From assembly GCF_029626235.1 (NCBI RefSeq), contig NZ_JARUBO010000005.1, positions 900,501-964,500 on the forward strand: a stretch of 64,000 bases of DNA, read 5' to 3'. The position numbers and the translations under genes were made by a program. The DNA comes from Micromonospora sp. WMMD1120 (GTDB lineage: Bacteria > Actinomycetota > Actinomycetes > Mycobacteriales > Micromonosporaceae). The notes under the pieces are model-generated. The model was not told where the DNA came from. It ran no database searches and saw nothing but the letters and a program-made list of their open reading frames with translations. Below are positions 25,460 through 35,287 of this stretch, in pieces. Each line of letters starts with the position of its first letter. The first letter of the stretch is position 1.

Positions 25460-26280
25460 GGCAGCCCCTCCCCGTCGTCGTCGACCGCTCGGGCGAGCAG
25501 GGCGATGCTCCCCGAGGTCGCGGAAGCCCAGAGCTTACCCTCGCCGGCGCCGAGCACCCCCTCACTGCTGGGCAGCGGGAACGTCGAGGTGTGCAGTTGC
25601 GGGAAGCCGCTGGTGATCCGGCCGGAGGCGGTGTTCAGCCGGACGGCGAGGTCGCTGTCCTCCCGGACCCGGACGGTGATGCCGCCCGAGATGGTGGTCA
25701 GCGTGATGTCGCTGCGCCGGGGATTGTCCAGGTCGCAGGTGATGGCGCCGGACACGGTCTGGGCGCGCACCCGCTCGGCGGCGCTGTCGGCGAGGATCAC
25801 CTCACCGGAGACCGTCTCCAGGCTGAGGTCGCCACGGACGCCGAGCGCCTCCACCGGCCCGGAGGTGATCGTCGCCGCGGTCTCGCCCCGCAGACCCATC
25901 AGGGTGATCTGACCGGAGACGACGTTGACCCTGGTCCGCCGGCGCAGGCCGGACGCGACGAGCGACCCCGCCACCAGACCCAGGTCGGCGAGGACGTCGG
26001 CGGGCACGGCCACGGACACGTCCACCCGCGGGAAGCGGTGCACGGACCGGAACCAGCCCAGCACGCCCGACCAGCCGCGACCGCGCTCCTGGCGGATGCG
26101 GAGCCGGCCGTCGGCGTGGTCGATCAGGATCGGGCGGCGGCCGACCTGGGTGACGTCGATGCGGGCCGGGCCGTCGGTGGCGACCACGTTGAGGCGTCCA
26201 CTGATGAGCTGGACGTCCAGCCGGAACACCGGACCGTCCATGGTGAGCCGCTGCGGACTCTCGACCGTCCATCCGGCCAT
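25456..26280 (-). CDS. DUF4097 beta-helix-like protein
   Basis: This 274-residue protein starts at ATG 26280 after GGGGAGCAGCC. After a lead region, about residues 100-255 consist of repeated short beta strands with S-G-x-I or S-G-x-V turns (VVSGQITLMG, TITSGPVEALG, TVSGEVILAD, TVSGAITCDL, TISGGITVRV, TASGRITSGF). This is the DUF4097 (LiaX-like) adhesin fold. Members often pair with PadR or LiaR-type regulators and are linked to envelope stress. There is no signal peptide or membrane helix. It overlaps the PadR gene, so the pair is probably one regulatory unit. Confidence 0.85.
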   Translation of the reverse strand: MAGWTVESPQRLTMDGPVFRLDVQLISGRLNVVATDGPARIDVTQVGRRPILIDHADGRLRIRQERGRGWSGVLGWFRSVHRFPRVDVSVAVPADVLADLGLVAGSLVASGLRRRTRVNVVSGQITLMGLRGETAATITSGPVEALGVRGDLSLETVSGEVILADSAAERVRAQTVSGAITCDLDNPRRSDITLTTISGGITVRVREDSDLAVRLNTASGRITSGFPQLHTSTFPLPSSEGVLGAGEGKLWASATSGSIALLARAVDDDGEGLP

Positions 26281-26371
26281 GGCTGCTCCCCTCTCGGCGA
26301 CGCGGCAGAGCGCGCGCTTCCCCGGGGAGACAGTAACGCGATACATCGCGATAGCACAAGACAGTCGCGAG

Positions 26372-26475
26372 GGTGGCAGTGCCACCGCGCGCCACGATCG
26401 CGCTCGATCCTGGTTGTAGTGGCATCCCACGCCGACCAGGGCCACCACTTCCCGGAACGAGCGCGATCTTGGCAC
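26372..26475. repeat. Complex palindromic element between olsA-like and DUF4097 genes
   Basis: A perfect 15-base palindrome GGTGGCAGTGCCACC (26372-26386) is followed by a larger stem. Its arms GATCGCGCTCG (26396-26406) and CGAGCGCGATC (26458-26468) are 51 bases apart. The right arm continues as GCGCGATCTTGGCAC, close to the left arm of the CGATCTTGCAC family, so this may be a diverged member. It is placed where the DUF4097-PadR promoter would lie. Confidence 0.6.
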
Positions 26476-26516
26476 GCCGCAGGGCGCACGCCGTGTGGCT
26501 CGTGGCAGCGGCTCGC

Positions 26517-27452
26517 TCAGGCCGCCAGGTCCAACTCACGATCGGCGGCGGTCGGGACCGGCACCACGGGGGGCGCCGTGGGCACCGGCCGCAGCCGGGC
26601 TCGTGGCGGGCCAGCCGCCGCCGACACGAGGTGTACGGCGGACTCGGCGGCCCGGGCCAGCAACCGCCGGTCGGCGTCCCGGGCCGGGTGCAGCGCGCTG
26701 GCGATCGTCACCGAGACCACAAGTTCTCGCGCCGCCATCACCCGGACCACCGACCGCAGCAGGGTGTCCGCACCGAGGAAGGCCGCCACCGTGGTGGTCG
26801 TTCCGGTGGCCCGGCAGCGGTAGGAGATCCGCAGCGGCACCACCGGGCTGCCCGCGTCGATGGCGGCCTGGAACATCGCCGGGCGGAAGCCCCTGCCCGG
26901 GCGGCAGTCATCGGCGTCCGTATCGGCGCACCACGTGGTGCCCTCCGGAAAGACAGTCACCGACCGCCCGGCGCGCAGCGCGTCGGCGAGCCGGCGCACC
27001 GTGCCCGGCAGCTCCCGCGGCCGGGCACGGTCCACGAACACGGTGCCCGCCGCCGCGGCCAGCAAGCCGACCACCGGCCAGGAGCGGATCTCCCGCTTCG
27101 CGACCATCCGGGTCGGCGCGACGGCGAGCACCGCGAGGATGTCCAACCAGGAGACGTGGTTGGCGACCAGCAGCGCCCGCCGCCGGGGCAGCCGACCCCG
27201 GAGCACCAGGCGGACGCCGAAGGCCCGGATGGTCGCCCGCGCCCAACCGCGCACCGCCGCCTGCCGTTCCTGGGTCGGCAGCACCGGCAGCAGCACCACC
27301 AGGCCGACACCGGCCAGCAGCATGCCGAGGGCGGCGACCGACCGGAGCACCCGGCGGGACACCGACGCCGTGGGCACCGCGCCGGCCGCCGGCAGGCAGT
27401 CGTCGTCGCAGCCCGAGGTGGGCCGCCACAGGTCGTACGCCGCGCTGTTCAT
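26517..27452 (-). CDS. olsA: Lysophospholipid/lyso-ornithine-lipid acyltransferase (OlsA-like)
   Basis: This 311-residue PlsC-family acyltransferase has an N-terminal membrane helix (VAALGMLLAGVGLVVLLPVL). The catalytic H-x4-D motif lies in V-A-N-H-V-S-W-L-D near residue 107, the substrate motif F-V-D-R-A-R near 150 and V-F-P-E-G-T-T near 177. Its ATG overlaps the stop of the OlsB-like gene. In ornithine-lipid synthesis OlsB makes lyso-ornithine lipid and OlsA adds the second acyl chain. The pairing, not the sequence alone, supports the name. A role as ordinary PlsC is possible, and the Pro/Ala-rich C-terminal tail is unusual. Confidence 0.7.
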   Translation of the reverse strand: MNSAAYDLWRPTSGCDDDCLPAAGAVPTASVSRRVLRSVAALGMLLAGVGLVVLLPVLPTQERQAAVRGWARATIRAFGVRLVLRGRLPRRRALLVANHVSWLDILAVLAVAPTRMVAKREIRSWPVVGLLAAAAGTVFVDRARPRELPGTVRRLADALRAGRSVTVFPEGTTWCADTDADDCRPGRGFRPAMFQAAIDAGSPVVPLRISYRCRATGTTTTVAAFLGADTLLRSVVRVMAARELVVSVTIASALHPARDADRRLLARAAESAVHLVSAAAGPPRARLRPVPTAPPVVPVPTAADRELDLAA

Positions 27453-28237
27453 GCCGCCTCGCCGAGGAAGTGCCGCAGGTAGCGCGGGTTCATCCGGTCG
27501 AGCGAGAACAGCACGTAGAAGTCCGCGCAGTCGAAGTCGCTGTCGTACGACGGCTCGCCGCAGATCCACGCGCCGAGCCGGAGGTAACCGCGCAGCAACG
27601 GTGGCACCGCGACCCGCCCGCCCGACTCGACGACACCGGACGGGTTGCCGGTTCGCGCGCGGGGAGTGGCCTGCTCGCCGAACCAGGGCCGCAGCGGGCG
27701 CACCCGCAGCGGCGGCGGCGACAGGTGCCGACTCTGCGCCTGGGTCCACACCTCGGCGACCGTCCGCCCACCGTCGGCCACCGGCACCGAGGCGCAGCCA
27801 CCGAGCCAGCGGGAGCCGCGCAGGTGCAGGTAGCGGGTGAGGCCCGCCCACATCAGGTTGATCACCGCGCCGGACCGGTGCGCCGGGTGCACACAGGACC
27901 GGCCCGTCTCGACCAGGTCGTCGCGGAGCGGGTCGAGCGCCCGCAGGTCGAACTCGCCTTCGGCGTACCGCCGGTCGGTCCGTCCCGGCGGCAGCAGCCG
28001 GTACGTGCCGACCACCTCGCCGGTGCTGTCCTCCCGGACGATCAGGTGGTCGCAGTACGCGTCGAAGGGATCCACGTCCAACCCGCTCTCACCGGGCAGG
28101 AGGGTGGCGCCGAGCTCGGTGGCGAACACCTCGTGGCGCAGGCGTTGCGCGGCCGCGACCTGGGTGGGGTCGTCGGCGATCAGCAGGGTGTATCCGCTGG
28201 TCGTCAGGGGTGCGCCAGCGGCATGCAGAACGGCCAT
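27449..28237 (-). CDS. olsB: Ornithine-acyl-ACP N-acyltransferase (OlsB-like)
   Basis: This 262-residue protein has the Acetyltransf_5 / OlsB fold: R-L-R-H-E-V-F-A-T-E-L-G-A near residue 33, D-V-D-P-F-D-A-Y-C-D-H-L-I-V near 55, V-V-G-T-Y-R-L-L-P near 78 and E-T-G-R-S-C-V-H-P-A-H-R near 113. OlsB transfers a 3-hydroxyacyl chain from acyl carrier protein to ornithine, giving lyso-ornithine lipid, a phosphorus-free membrane lipid. The start ATG 28237 fits family length. A four-base overlap couples it to the OlsA-like gene. The ornithine link is by family assignment, since related enzymes can acylate other amino acids. Confidence 0.75.
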   Translation of the reverse strand: MAVLHAAGAPLTTSGYTLLIADDPTQVAAAQRLRHEVFATELGATLLPGESGLDVDPFDAYCDHLIVREDSTGEVVGTYRLLPPGRTDRRYAEGEFDLRALDPLRDDLVETGRSCVHPAHRSGAVINLMWAGLTRYLHLRGSRWLGGCASVPVADGGRTVAEVWTQAQSRHLSPPPLRVRPLRPWFGEQATPRARTGNPSGVVESGGRVAVPPLLRGYLRLGAWICGEPSYDSDFDCADFYVLFSLDRMNPRYLRHFLGEAA

Positions 28238-28388
28238 GGCATCTGTGTAAGGGCCTCGGGTTGCCATCCACGGGCACCACTGGTGTCGGCAGGGTGAACG
28301 CCGGCCGGCGGATGCGCCGCGCGCCGGTCGTGCGAGGCTCGCCTGACGAATTGGCATCGGCGCCGGTTCGCCGCACCGGAGGTCGACA

Positions 28389-29036
28389 ATGCGCATCGAG
28401 TCCCGCCACAACGGCCCGCCCGGCTCCGGCAACGGCGGCTGGAGCGCCGGCGTCTTCGCCACCGCCGCCGGCGACACCGGGCCGGTCGAGGTGACGCTGC
28501 GCCGGCCGCCGCCCCTGGACACCGAGCTGACCTACGCCGACGGCGAGGTCCGTGACCCGGCCGGCGAACTGGTCGCCGAGGTCCGTCCGGCCGGGGCGAT
28601 CGATGCCGTCGTACCCCCGGTGGATCTGGTGACCGCGGCGGCCGCCGCCACCCGCTACCCCGGCCTGGTCGAACATCCGTTTCCCGGCTGTTACGTCTGC
28701 GGGCCGCAGCGGGCCGACGGGCTGCGGATCTTCCCCGGCCGGCTGGCGGACGGGCGGACGGCCGCCCCGTTCCGCGCGCCCGAGGGGGTGAGCACGGCCA
28801 CGGTCTGGGCGGCGCTGGACTGCCCCGGCGGCTGGACGGTGCTCGCGCCGGGGCGCCCGTACCTGCTGGGGCGGATCGGCGCCGTCGTCTCCGCGCTGCC
28901 GGAGCCGGGCGACGAGTGCGTGGTGACCGGCGCGCTGCTCGGCGTCGACGGGCGCAAGGCGTTCGTGCACACCAGCCTGTACGGGCCGGACGGCGCGCTG
29001 CTCGGCGCGGCGCGGGCGACCTGGATAGCCCGCTGA
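28389..29036 (+). CDS. Hypothetical protein with hotdog-like fold
   Basis: This 215-residue protein has no signal peptide or membrane segment. It carries a conserved H-P-F-P-G-C-Y-V-C-G-P motif near residue 97, then beta-rich segments. The pattern G-C-F-V-C-G-x-x-(N/R)-x-x-G-L at the mid-point, followed by a second beta domain, resembles the double-hotdog thioesterase-like proteins of actinobacteria. A role in acyl-CoA handling is possible but unproven. It lies alone, divergent from the OlsB/OlsA pair with 150 bases between, which may hold two promoters. Confidence 0.65.
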   Translation: MRIESRHNGPPGSGNGGWSAGVFATAAGDTGPVEVTLRRPPPLDTELTYADGEVRDPAGELVAEVRPAGAIDAVVPPVDLVTAAAAATRYPGLVEHPFPGCYVCGPQRADGLRIFPGRLADGRTAAPFRAPEGVSTATVWAALDCPGGWTVLAPGRPYLLGRIGAVVSALPEPGDECVVTGALLGVDGRKAFVHTSLYGPDGALLGAARATWIAR

Positions 29037-29176
29037 GGCCGGCTGGTCGTTCGCAGGGAGGACCCGCCTCCACCCCGCGACGGAGGCGAACATACTGACC
29101 GCGCCTGATTGACCTTGCTGCCACGGGCCGTCACGCTGTGCCACGGCGTTCCTCTACGCCACACGGGAGGAGAATG

Positions 29177-30112
29177 ATGACTGACGGGCAGCGAAGCCCC
29201 ACCAGCGACGGTCAGATCGTGGTGTCCGGTCTGACGAAGCAGTACAAAAACGTGCGGGCGGTGAACGATCTGTCCTTCACCGTGGCACCGGGGCGGGTCA
29301 CCGGCTTCCTCGGCCCGAACGGCGCCGGTAAGACCACCACGCTGCGCATGCTGCTGAACCTGGTCACGCCGACCGCCGGCACGGCCACCATCAGCGGCCA
29401 CCGGTACGCCGACCTCACCGACCCGCTGCGGCACGTCGGCGCGGTGCTGGAGGCATCCAGCGCGCACAAGGGCCGCACCGGCATCAACCACCTCCGGGTC
29501 ATCTGCGCGGCGGCGGGGCTGCCGAAGCAGCGGGCCGACGAGGCGCTGGCGATGGTCGGGCTGACCCCGGCGGCCAAGCGCAAGTTCAAGGGCTACTCGT
29601 TGGGCATGAAGCAGCGGCTCGGGATCGCCGCGGCGATGCTCGGCGACCCGCGCGTGCTGATCCTCGACGAGCCGGCCAACGGGCTCGACCCGGAGGGCAT
29701 CCGGTGGATGCGGGGCTTCCTCAAGGGTCTCGCCCAGCAGGGCCGCACCGTGCTGGTCTCCAGTCACCTGCTGTCGGAGATGCAGCTGCTCGCGGACGAC
29801 GTGGTGATCATCGCGGCCGGGCAGCTGGTCCGGCAGGGGCCGGTCGACCAGGTCCTCGGCTCGATGGCGCAGAGCGCCCGGGTCCGGGTCCGCACCCCGC
29901 AGGCCGAGGCGCTGACCGCCGCCCTGAAGGCGCAGTCGGCGACCGTCGAGACCGACGAGCACGGCACCCTGCTGGTCGCCGGGGTGGACGCCCCGACGAT
30001 CGGCCGGTCCGCCCTGGCCGCCGGCGTCGAGCTGCACGAACTGACCACCGAACGGCCCGACCTGGAACGGGTCTTCCTGGAGCTGACGGCCGGAAAGGCG
30101 GGCATCCGATGA
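29177..30112 (+). CDS. ABC transporter ATP-binding protein
   Basis: This 311-residue ATPase carries Walker A G-P-N-G-A-G-K-T-T near residue 43, Q-loop, signature Y-S-L-G-M-K-Q-R-L near 140, Walker B V-L-I-L-D-E-P-A-N-G-L-D-P near 160 and the H-loop S-S-H-L-L-S. The C-terminal domain of about 85 residues matches the bacitracin/daunorubicin-type exporter ATPases (BcrA/DrrA group). Two ATG codons adjoin (29174 and 29177). The second is better spaced from GGGAGGAG (29165-29172). Its stop overlaps the permease ATG, so the two form a complete ABC-2 exporter whose substrate is unknown. Confidence 0.92.
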   Translation: MTDGQRSPTSDGQIVVSGLTKQYKNVRAVNDLSFTVAPGRVTGFLGPNGAGKTTTLRMLLNLVTPTAGTATISGHRYADLTDPLRHVGAVLEASSAHKGRTGINHLRVICAAAGLPKQRADEALAMVGLTPAAKRKFKGYSLGMKQRLGIAAAMLGDPRVLILDEPANGLDPEGIRWMRGFLKGLAQQGRTVLVSSHLLSEMQLLADDVVIIAAGQLVRQGPVDQVLGSMAQSARVRVRTPQAEALTAALKAQSATVETDEHGTLLVAGVDAPTIGRSALAAGVELHELTTERPDLERVFLELTAGKAGIR

Positions 30113-30921
30113 ACCTGGTCCGAGCCGAACTCCTCAAGATCCGCACCACCAGCACGTGGTGGTGGCTGGCCCTCGGCGCGTTGCTGTCGATCGCCCTGGC
30201 CTTCGCGTTCAACGCCTGGTACGCCGTCACCGTCCTCGGCGGCGACGGCGGGGACCTGGGCGCCAGCCCGGAGCAGTCCACGCCGGCCGCGCAGGCGGCG
30301 AACCTCTACACCTCAGGTCAGTACCTCGGGCTGATGTTCGTGATGCTCATCGGCATCCTGATGGTCACCAACGAGTTCTTCCACCAGACGGCGACCACGA
30401 CGTTCCTCACCACCCCGCGGCGGACCTCGGTGATCGTCGGCAAGCTCATCGCCGCGAGCCTGCTCGGGTTCTTCTTCTGGCTGGCGACCACCGTCGTCGA
30501 CCTGGCCGCCGGCTCGATCTTCCTGTCCCTCAACGACTACGGCGCCCAGCTCGGTGAGTGGCCGGTGCAGCGGGCGCTGCTGTTCAACCTGCTCGCGTAC
30601 GCCATCTGGACGATCCTCGGCGTGGGCATCGGCACGCTGATCACCAACCAGCTCGGCGCGGTGATCACGGCCGCGGTGCTCTACCTGGTCGGCACCCAGG
30701 TGATTGGTCTGCTGTTCCTGCTCCTGTCGAACGTGCTCGACAGCGAGGCGGTGCTCAAGTGGCAGGTGATCTGGCCCGCTGTGGCGTCCCAGGTCATGAT
30801 CACCGAGGGCCAGTCGGAGTTCGTCCCGGCCTGGTGGGTCGGCGCCCTGGTGCTGTTCGGCTACGCACTGGTCAGCGGCGTCGTCGGCGTCCTCATCACG
30901 CGGCGTCGCGACATCGCCTGA
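30109..30921 (+). CDS. ABC-2 type permease
   Basis: This 270-residue inner-membrane protein has about six membrane helices. The first starts after M-N-L-V-R-A-E-L-L-K-I-R-T-T, the typical ABC-2 N-terminal amphipathic segment. A cytoplasmic loop F-H-Q-T-A-T-T-T-F-L near residue 90 is typical of permeases that couple to BcrA/DrrA ATPases. It ends R-R-R-D-I. The start overlaps the ATPase stop (ATGA), so the genes form one operon ending at the hairpin that follows. It may export a drug, lipid or peptide. Nothing in the neighbourhood specifies which. Confidence 0.9.
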   Translation: MNLVRAELLKIRTTSTWWWLALGALLSIALAFAFNAWYAVTVLGGDGGDLGASPEQSTPAAQAANLYTSGQYLGLMFVMLIGILMVTNEFFHQTATTTFLTTPRRTSVIVGKLIAASLLGFFFWLATTVVDLAAGSIFLSLNDYGAQLGEWPVQRALLFNLLAYAIWTILGVGIGTLITNQLGAVITAAVLYLVGTQVIGLLFLLLSNVLDSEAVLKWQVIWPAVASQVMITEGQSEFVPAWWVGALVLFGYALVSGVVGVLITRRRDIA

Positions 30922-30930
30922 CAGCGCTTG

Positions 30931-30972
30931 CGACCCCGGGACGGCGGCGAACGGCCGGCCGTCCCGGGGTCG
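30931..30972 (+). terminator. Strong hairpin after the ABC exporter operon
   Basis: The arms CGACCCCGGGACGGC and GCCGTCCCGGGGTCG form a 15-base perfect stem with a 12-base loop. It starts ten bases after the permease stop. No U-tract is present, as is normal in this group. Confidence 0.8.
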
Positions 30973-31175
30973 GCGCGTGTAGCACCACCACGGCGCGTGC
31001 GCAGGCGTTGACGAACTTCTGGCGTCTTCTGTGAAACCGGCCACGGGAAGCAGGCGGAAATGCCTGCGGGATCGGTACGGCGTAGCCTGGAACCGTCCCG
31101 TCTGTGCTCCTGACGGAAGCTCAGCGGACGCACCGCGTGCCACACAAACCCGCGTGAAAGAGGCGATTACCGGCC

Positions 31176-34100
31176 GTGTCGACCCAGCAGACTTCGCAGG
31201 ATAACCCACTAGCGGGTTTCGGCCCGAACGAGTGGGTCGTGGAGGAGATGTACCAGCGCTACCTCGCCGACCCGTCGAGCGTCGATTCGGCCTGGCACGA
31301 CTTCTTTGCCGACTACCGGCCGGCCCCCGGAGCGGCCACCCCGCGCGGCGCCGAGTCGTCCGGCAAGCCGGCCGCCGCTCCCGAGCCGGACGGCCAGCCC
31401 GAGCCCGCCGCCCAGGTGAAGCAGCCGAGCGCCCCGGCCAAGCCGGCCACCGCGCAGGCCGCCCCCGGCAAGCCCGCCGCCACCACGGCCAAGCCCGCCG
31501 CCACCGCCGAGAAGGCCACCGCCACCCCGGAGAAGGCCGCACCGGCCAAGCCGGCGGCCAAGGCCACCGCGCCGACCGCCGACGGTCCGCAGACCACGCC
31601 GTTGCGGGGCGTCGCCGCGAAGATCGTCCAGAACATGGACGCCTCGCTGAGCGTGCCCACCGCGACGAGCGTGCGCGCCGTCCCGGCCAAGCTGCTCGTC
31701 GACAACCGCATCGTGATCAACAACCACCTCGCCCGGGGGCGCGGTGGCAAGGTTAGCTTCACCCACCTGGTCGGCTACGCGATGGTCCGGGCGCTGGTCC
31801 AGCACCCGGAGATGAACAACTCCTTCGCCGAGGCCAACGGCAAGCCCGCCGTTGTCCGCCCGCCGCACGTCAACCTCGGCATCGCCATCGACCTGGCCAA
31901 GCCGGACGGCAGCCGCAACCTGGTGGTCCCCTCCATCAAGGGCTGCGAGCAGATGGACTTCCGGCAGTTCTGGCAGGCGTACGAGGACGTGGTCCGGCGG
32001 GCGCGGCGCAACGAGCTGACCATGGAGGACTACTCCGGCACCACGATCTCGCTGACCAACCCGGGCGGCATCGGCACCGTGCACTCGATGCCCCGCCTGA
32101 TGCAGGGGCAGAGCGCGATCATCGGCGTCGGCGCCATGGAGTACCCGGCCCCCTACCAGGGGATGTCCGAGGCCACTCTCGCCGAGCTGGCGGTCAGCAA
32201 GATCATCACGCTGACCAGCACGTACGACCACCGGATCATCCAGGGCGCGCAGTCCGGCGAGTTCCTCAAGGCCATGCACGAGCTGATCCTGGGCGAGCAC
32301 GGCTTCTACGACCAGATCTTCACCGCGCTGCGCATCCCGTACGAGCCGGTGCGCTGGATGCGCGACGTGGCGGTCAACTCCGAGGGGCAGATCAACAAGA
32401 CCGCCCGGGTGCACGAGCTGATCCACGCGTACCGGGTGCGCGGTCACCTGATGGCCGACACCGACCCGCTGGAATTCAAGATCCGCAAGCACCCCGACCT
32501 GGACGTCCTCCAGCACGGCCTCACCCTGTGGGACCTGGACCGCGAGTTCCCGGTCAACGGCTTCGCCGGCCGGCAGCGGATGAAGCTGCGCGAGATCCTG
32601 GGCGTGCTGCGCGACTCGTACTGCCGCCGGGTCGGCATCGAGTACATGCACATCCAGGACCCGGAGGAGCGGCGCTGGGTCCAGGAACGGATCGAGCGCA
32701 AGTACGAGAAGCCGTCCGCCGACGAGCAGAAGCACGTGCTCAACCGGCTCAACGCGGCCGAGGCGTTCGAGACCTTCCTCCAGACGAAGTACGTCGGCCA
32801 GAAGCGCTTCTCGCTGGAGGGCGGCGAGTCGCTGATCCCGCTGCTCGGCGAGGTGCTGGAGTCCGCAGCCGAGAACGGGCTCGACGAGGTCGTCATCGGC
32901 ATGGCCCACCGGGGTCGGCTCAACGTGCTCGCCAACATCGTCGGCAAGCCGTACGAAAAGATCTTCTCGGAGTTCGAGGGGCACCTGGACCCGCGCTCGA
33001 CGCAGGGCTCCGGCGACGTGAAATACCACCTGGGCCAGAACGGCAAGTTCACCACTCCGGACGGCGAGCACGCGGTCAAGGTGTCGGTGGTGGCCAACCC
33101 GTCGCACCTGGAGGCCGTCGACCCCGTGCTGGAGGGCATCGTCCGGGCCAAGCAGGACCGGATCGACCTCAAGCTGGAGGGCTACACCGTGCTGCCGCTG
33201 GCGGTGCACGGTGACGCCGCGTTCGCCGGGCAGGGCGTGGTCGCCGAGACTCTCAACCTGTCGCAGTTGCGCGGCTACCGCACCGGCGGCACCGTGCACG
33301 TGGTGGTCAACAACCAGGTCGGCTTCACCACCGCCCCGGAATACAGCCGGTCCAGCCTGTACAGCACCGACGTGGCCCGGATGATCCAGGCGCCGATCTT
33401 CCACGTCAACGGTGACGACCCGGAGGCCGTGGTCCGGGTGGCCCGGCTGGCCTTCGAATACCGGCAGACGTTCAACAAGGACGTCGTGATCGACATGGTC
33501 TGCTACCGCCGGCGCGGGCACAACGAGGGCGACGACCCGTCGATGTCCAACCCGCAGATGTACAAGATCATTGACTCGAAGCGCTCGGTCCGCAAGCTCT
33601 ACACCGAGGAGCTGATCGGCCGCGGCGACATCACCGTGGAGGACGCGGAGGAGCTGCTGCGCGACTACCAGGCGCAGCTGGAGAAGGTCTTCAAGGCCAC
33701 CCGGGACGCCGCCTCGGCGCCACGGCAGCTCAACCGGCAGCGCCGCGAGGAGGAGCCGGAGCCGCAGGTCGACACCGCCACCGACGCGTCGGTGATCAAG
33801 GCCATCGGCGAGGCACACGTCAACCTGCCCGAGGGCTTCACCCCGCACAAGCGGATCCAACAGCTGCTCGACCGGCGGGCCAAGATGTCCACCGAGGGCA
33901 ACATCGACTGGGGCTACGGCGAGATCATCGCGTTCGGGGCGCTGCTGCACGACGGGGTGACCGTCCGGCTGGCCGGTCAGGACTCGCGCCGCGGCACGTT
34001 CGTCCAGCGGCACGCCTCGGTGGTCGACTCCCGCACCGGCGACGACTACCTGCCGCTGAAGTCGCTCACCGGCGACGGCGAGCGCTCCCGGTTCTTCGTG

Positions 34101-34937
34101 CACGACTCGCTGCTCAGCGAGTACGCGGCGATGGGCTTCGAGTACGGCTACTCGGTGGAGAACATCAACGCCCTGGTCGCCTGGGAGGCCCAGTTCGGCG
34201 ACTTCGTCAACGGCGCCCAGTCGGTGATCGACGAGTTCATCTCGTCCGGCGAGGTGAAGTGGGGCCAGCGGTCCGCCGTCACCCTGCTGCTGCCGCACGG
34301 CCACGAGGGCCAGGGCCCGGACCACACCTCCGGTCGGCCGGAGCGGTTCCTCCAGATGTGCGCCGAGGACAACATGCGGGTGGCCATCCCGACCACCCCG
34401 GCGAACTACTTCCACCTGCTGCGCCGTCAGGCCCTGTCGCCCAAGCGCAAGCCGCTGGTGGTGTTCACGCCGAAGTCGCTGCTGCGGCACAAGCTCTGCG
34501 TCTCCTCGGTGGAGGACTTCACCACCGGCACCTTCCAGCCGGTGCTGCGCGACACGGCCGCCCCGGCGCCGGAGGCGGTGAAGCGGGTGCTGCTCTGCTC
34601 CGGCAAGGTCTACTACGACCTGTTCCAGGCCCGGCAGGAGCGCGGCGTCACCGACACCGCGATCATCCGGATCGAGCAGCTCTACCCGCTCCCGGTGGAG
34701 GAGATCCGCGCCGCCCTGGCGCAGTACCCGAACGCCGAGGACTTCGCCTGGGTGCAGGAGGAGCCGGCCAACCAGGGTGCCTGGTCGTTCGTCGCGCTCA
34801 ACCTGCTGGAGCACCTCAGCGACGTCCGGCTGCGGCGGATCTCCCGCCCGGCCGCCGCCGCCCCGGCGGTCGGCTCGGCAAAGACGCACGACGTCGAGCA
34901 GACCGCGCTGATCGAGGCGGCTCTCCCCCGCCCGTGA
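31176..34937 (+). CDS. kgd: Multifunctional 2-oxoglutarate decarboxylase/dehydrogenase E1 (Kgd/OdhA type)
   Basis: This 1253-residue cytoplasmic enzyme links the citric acid cycle steps at 2-oxoglutarate, using thiamine diphosphate. It has three parts. A short N-terminal segment ([11 protein letters not shown]) is joined by an Ala/Pro/Lys linker (about 45-135). An E2-like acyltransferase domain (about 140-370) carries the [15 protein letters not shown] catalytic motif. The E1 domain has [13 protein letters not shown] and [10 protein letters not shown]. This fused form is the actinobacterial Kgd/OdhA (Mycobacterium Kgd is 1231 residues). Start GTG 31176. It is often controlled by an FHA protein, so the FHA gene at 8822 is worth noting. 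Confidence 0.97.
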   Translation: MSTQQTSQDNPLAGFGPNEWVVEEMYQRYLADPSSVDSAWHDFFADYRPAPGAATPRGAESSGKPAAAPEPDGQPEPAAQVKQPSAPAKPATAQAAPGKPAATTAKPAATAEKATATPEKAAPAKPAAKATAPTADGPQTTPLRGVAAKIVQNMDASLSVPTATSVRAVPAKLLVDNRIVINNHLARGRGGKVSFTHLVGYAMVRALVQHPEMNNSFAEANGKPAVVRPPHVNLGIAIDLAKPDGSRNLVVPSIKGCEQMDFRQFWQAYEDVVRRARRNELTMEDYSGTTISLTNPGGIGTVHSMPRLMQGQSAIIGVGAMEYPAPYQGMSEATLAELAVSKIITLTSTYDHRIIQGAQSGEFLKAMHELILGEHGFYDQIFTALRIPYEPVRWMRDVAVNSEGQINKTARVHELIHAYRVRGHLMADTDPLEFKIRKHPDLDVLQHGLTLWDLDREFPVNGFAGRQRMKLREILGVLRDSYCRRVGIEYMHIQDPEERRWVQERIERKYEKPSADEQKHVLNRLNAAEAFETFLQTKYVGQKRFSLEGGESLIPLLGEVLESAAENGLDEVVIGMAHRGRLNVLANIVGKPYEKIFSEFEGHLDPRSTQGSGDVKYHLGQNGKFTTPDGEHAVKVSVVANPSHLEAVDPVLEGIVRAKQDRIDLKLEGYTVLPLAVHGDAAFAGQGVVAETLNLSQLRGYRTGGTVHVVVNNQVGFTTAPEYSRSSLYSTDVARMIQAPIFHVNGDDPEAVVRVARLAFEYRQTFNKDVVIDMVCYRRRGHNEGDDPSMSNPQMYKIIDSKRSVRKLYTEELIGRGDITVEDAEELLRDYQAQLEKVFKATRDAASAPRQLNRQRREEEPEPQVDTATDASVIKAIGEAHVNLPEGFTPHKRIQQLLDRRAKMSTEGNIDWGYGEIIAFGALLHDGVTVRLAGQDSRRGTFVQRHASVVDSRTGDDYLPLKSLTGDGERSRFFVHDSLLSEYAAMGFEYGYSVENINALVAWEAQFGDFVNGAQSVIDEFISSGEVKWGQRSAVTLLLPHGHEGQGPDHTSGRPERFLQMCAEDNMRVAIPTTPANYFHLLRRQALSPKRKPLVVFTPKSLLRHKLCVSSVEDFTTGTFQPVLRDTAAPAPEAVKRVLLCSGKVYYDLFQARQERGVTDTAIIRIEQLYPLPVEEIRAALAQYPNAEDFAWVQEEPANQGAWSFVALNLLEHLSDVRLRRISRPAAAAPAVGSAKTHDVEQTALIEAALPRP

Positions 34938-34950
34938 CCTGACCGCGCCG

Positions 34951-34993
34951 CGAGCCGGGGCAGGGCCGTCGACCACGGTCCTGCCCCGGCTCG
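34951..34993 (+). terminator. Long hairpin after kgd
   Basis: A 19-base stem with one G-T pair (CGAGCCGGGGCAGG... / ...CCTGCCCCGGCTCG) has a loop of about five bases. It begins 14 bases after the kgd stop and precedes the small DUF6104-like gene. Confidence 0.8.
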
Positions 34994-35056
34994 CGTCGGT
35001 CCCACCCACCACCGACCCGCCCGGCCCGCGCCGGGCCGAGCACGAGGACGTACGCC

Positions 35057-35242
35057 GTGTACTTCACCGACCGTGGCATCGAGGAGCTGATCGAGCGCCG
35101 GGGCGACGAGCAGGTGACCCTGGAGTGGCTGGGCGAACGCCTGCGCGACTTCGTCGACCTCAACCCCGACTTCGAAACCCCCGTCGAACGCCTGGCCACC
35201 TACCTGGCCCGCCTAGACGACCCCGACGACGCCGACGCCTAA
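35057..35242 (+). CDS. Small DUF6104-like protein
   Basis: This 61-residue acidic protein begins M-Y-F-T-D-R-G-I-E-E-L, then V-T-L-E-W-L-G-E-R-L-R-D-F-V-D-L-N-P-D-F-E and ends D-D-P-D-D-A-D. It closely matches a small family conserved next to kgd/sucA genes in actinobacteria (DUF6104). No catalytic residues or membrane segment are visible. It lies 119 bases after kgd, beyond a hairpin, so it may have its own promoter. Function is unknown. Its adjacency hints at a helper of the 2-oxoglutarate enzyme, but that is only inference. Confidence 0.85.
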   Translation: MYFTDRGIEELIERRGDEQVTLEWLGERLRDFVDLNPDFETPVERLATYLARLDDPDDADA

Positions 35243-35287
35243 CCCCCTCCCAACCCTCCCCCCCAGTCCCCGCCCTCGCCCCGTTGC

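Noticed and set aside
31209..35012. A 1267-codon open frame on the minus strand, opposite kgd
   Set aside because: It is a product of the strong third-position G/C bias of kgd. The composition is Arg/Val/His-rich with no family pattern, while kgd itself is a perfect match to its family.
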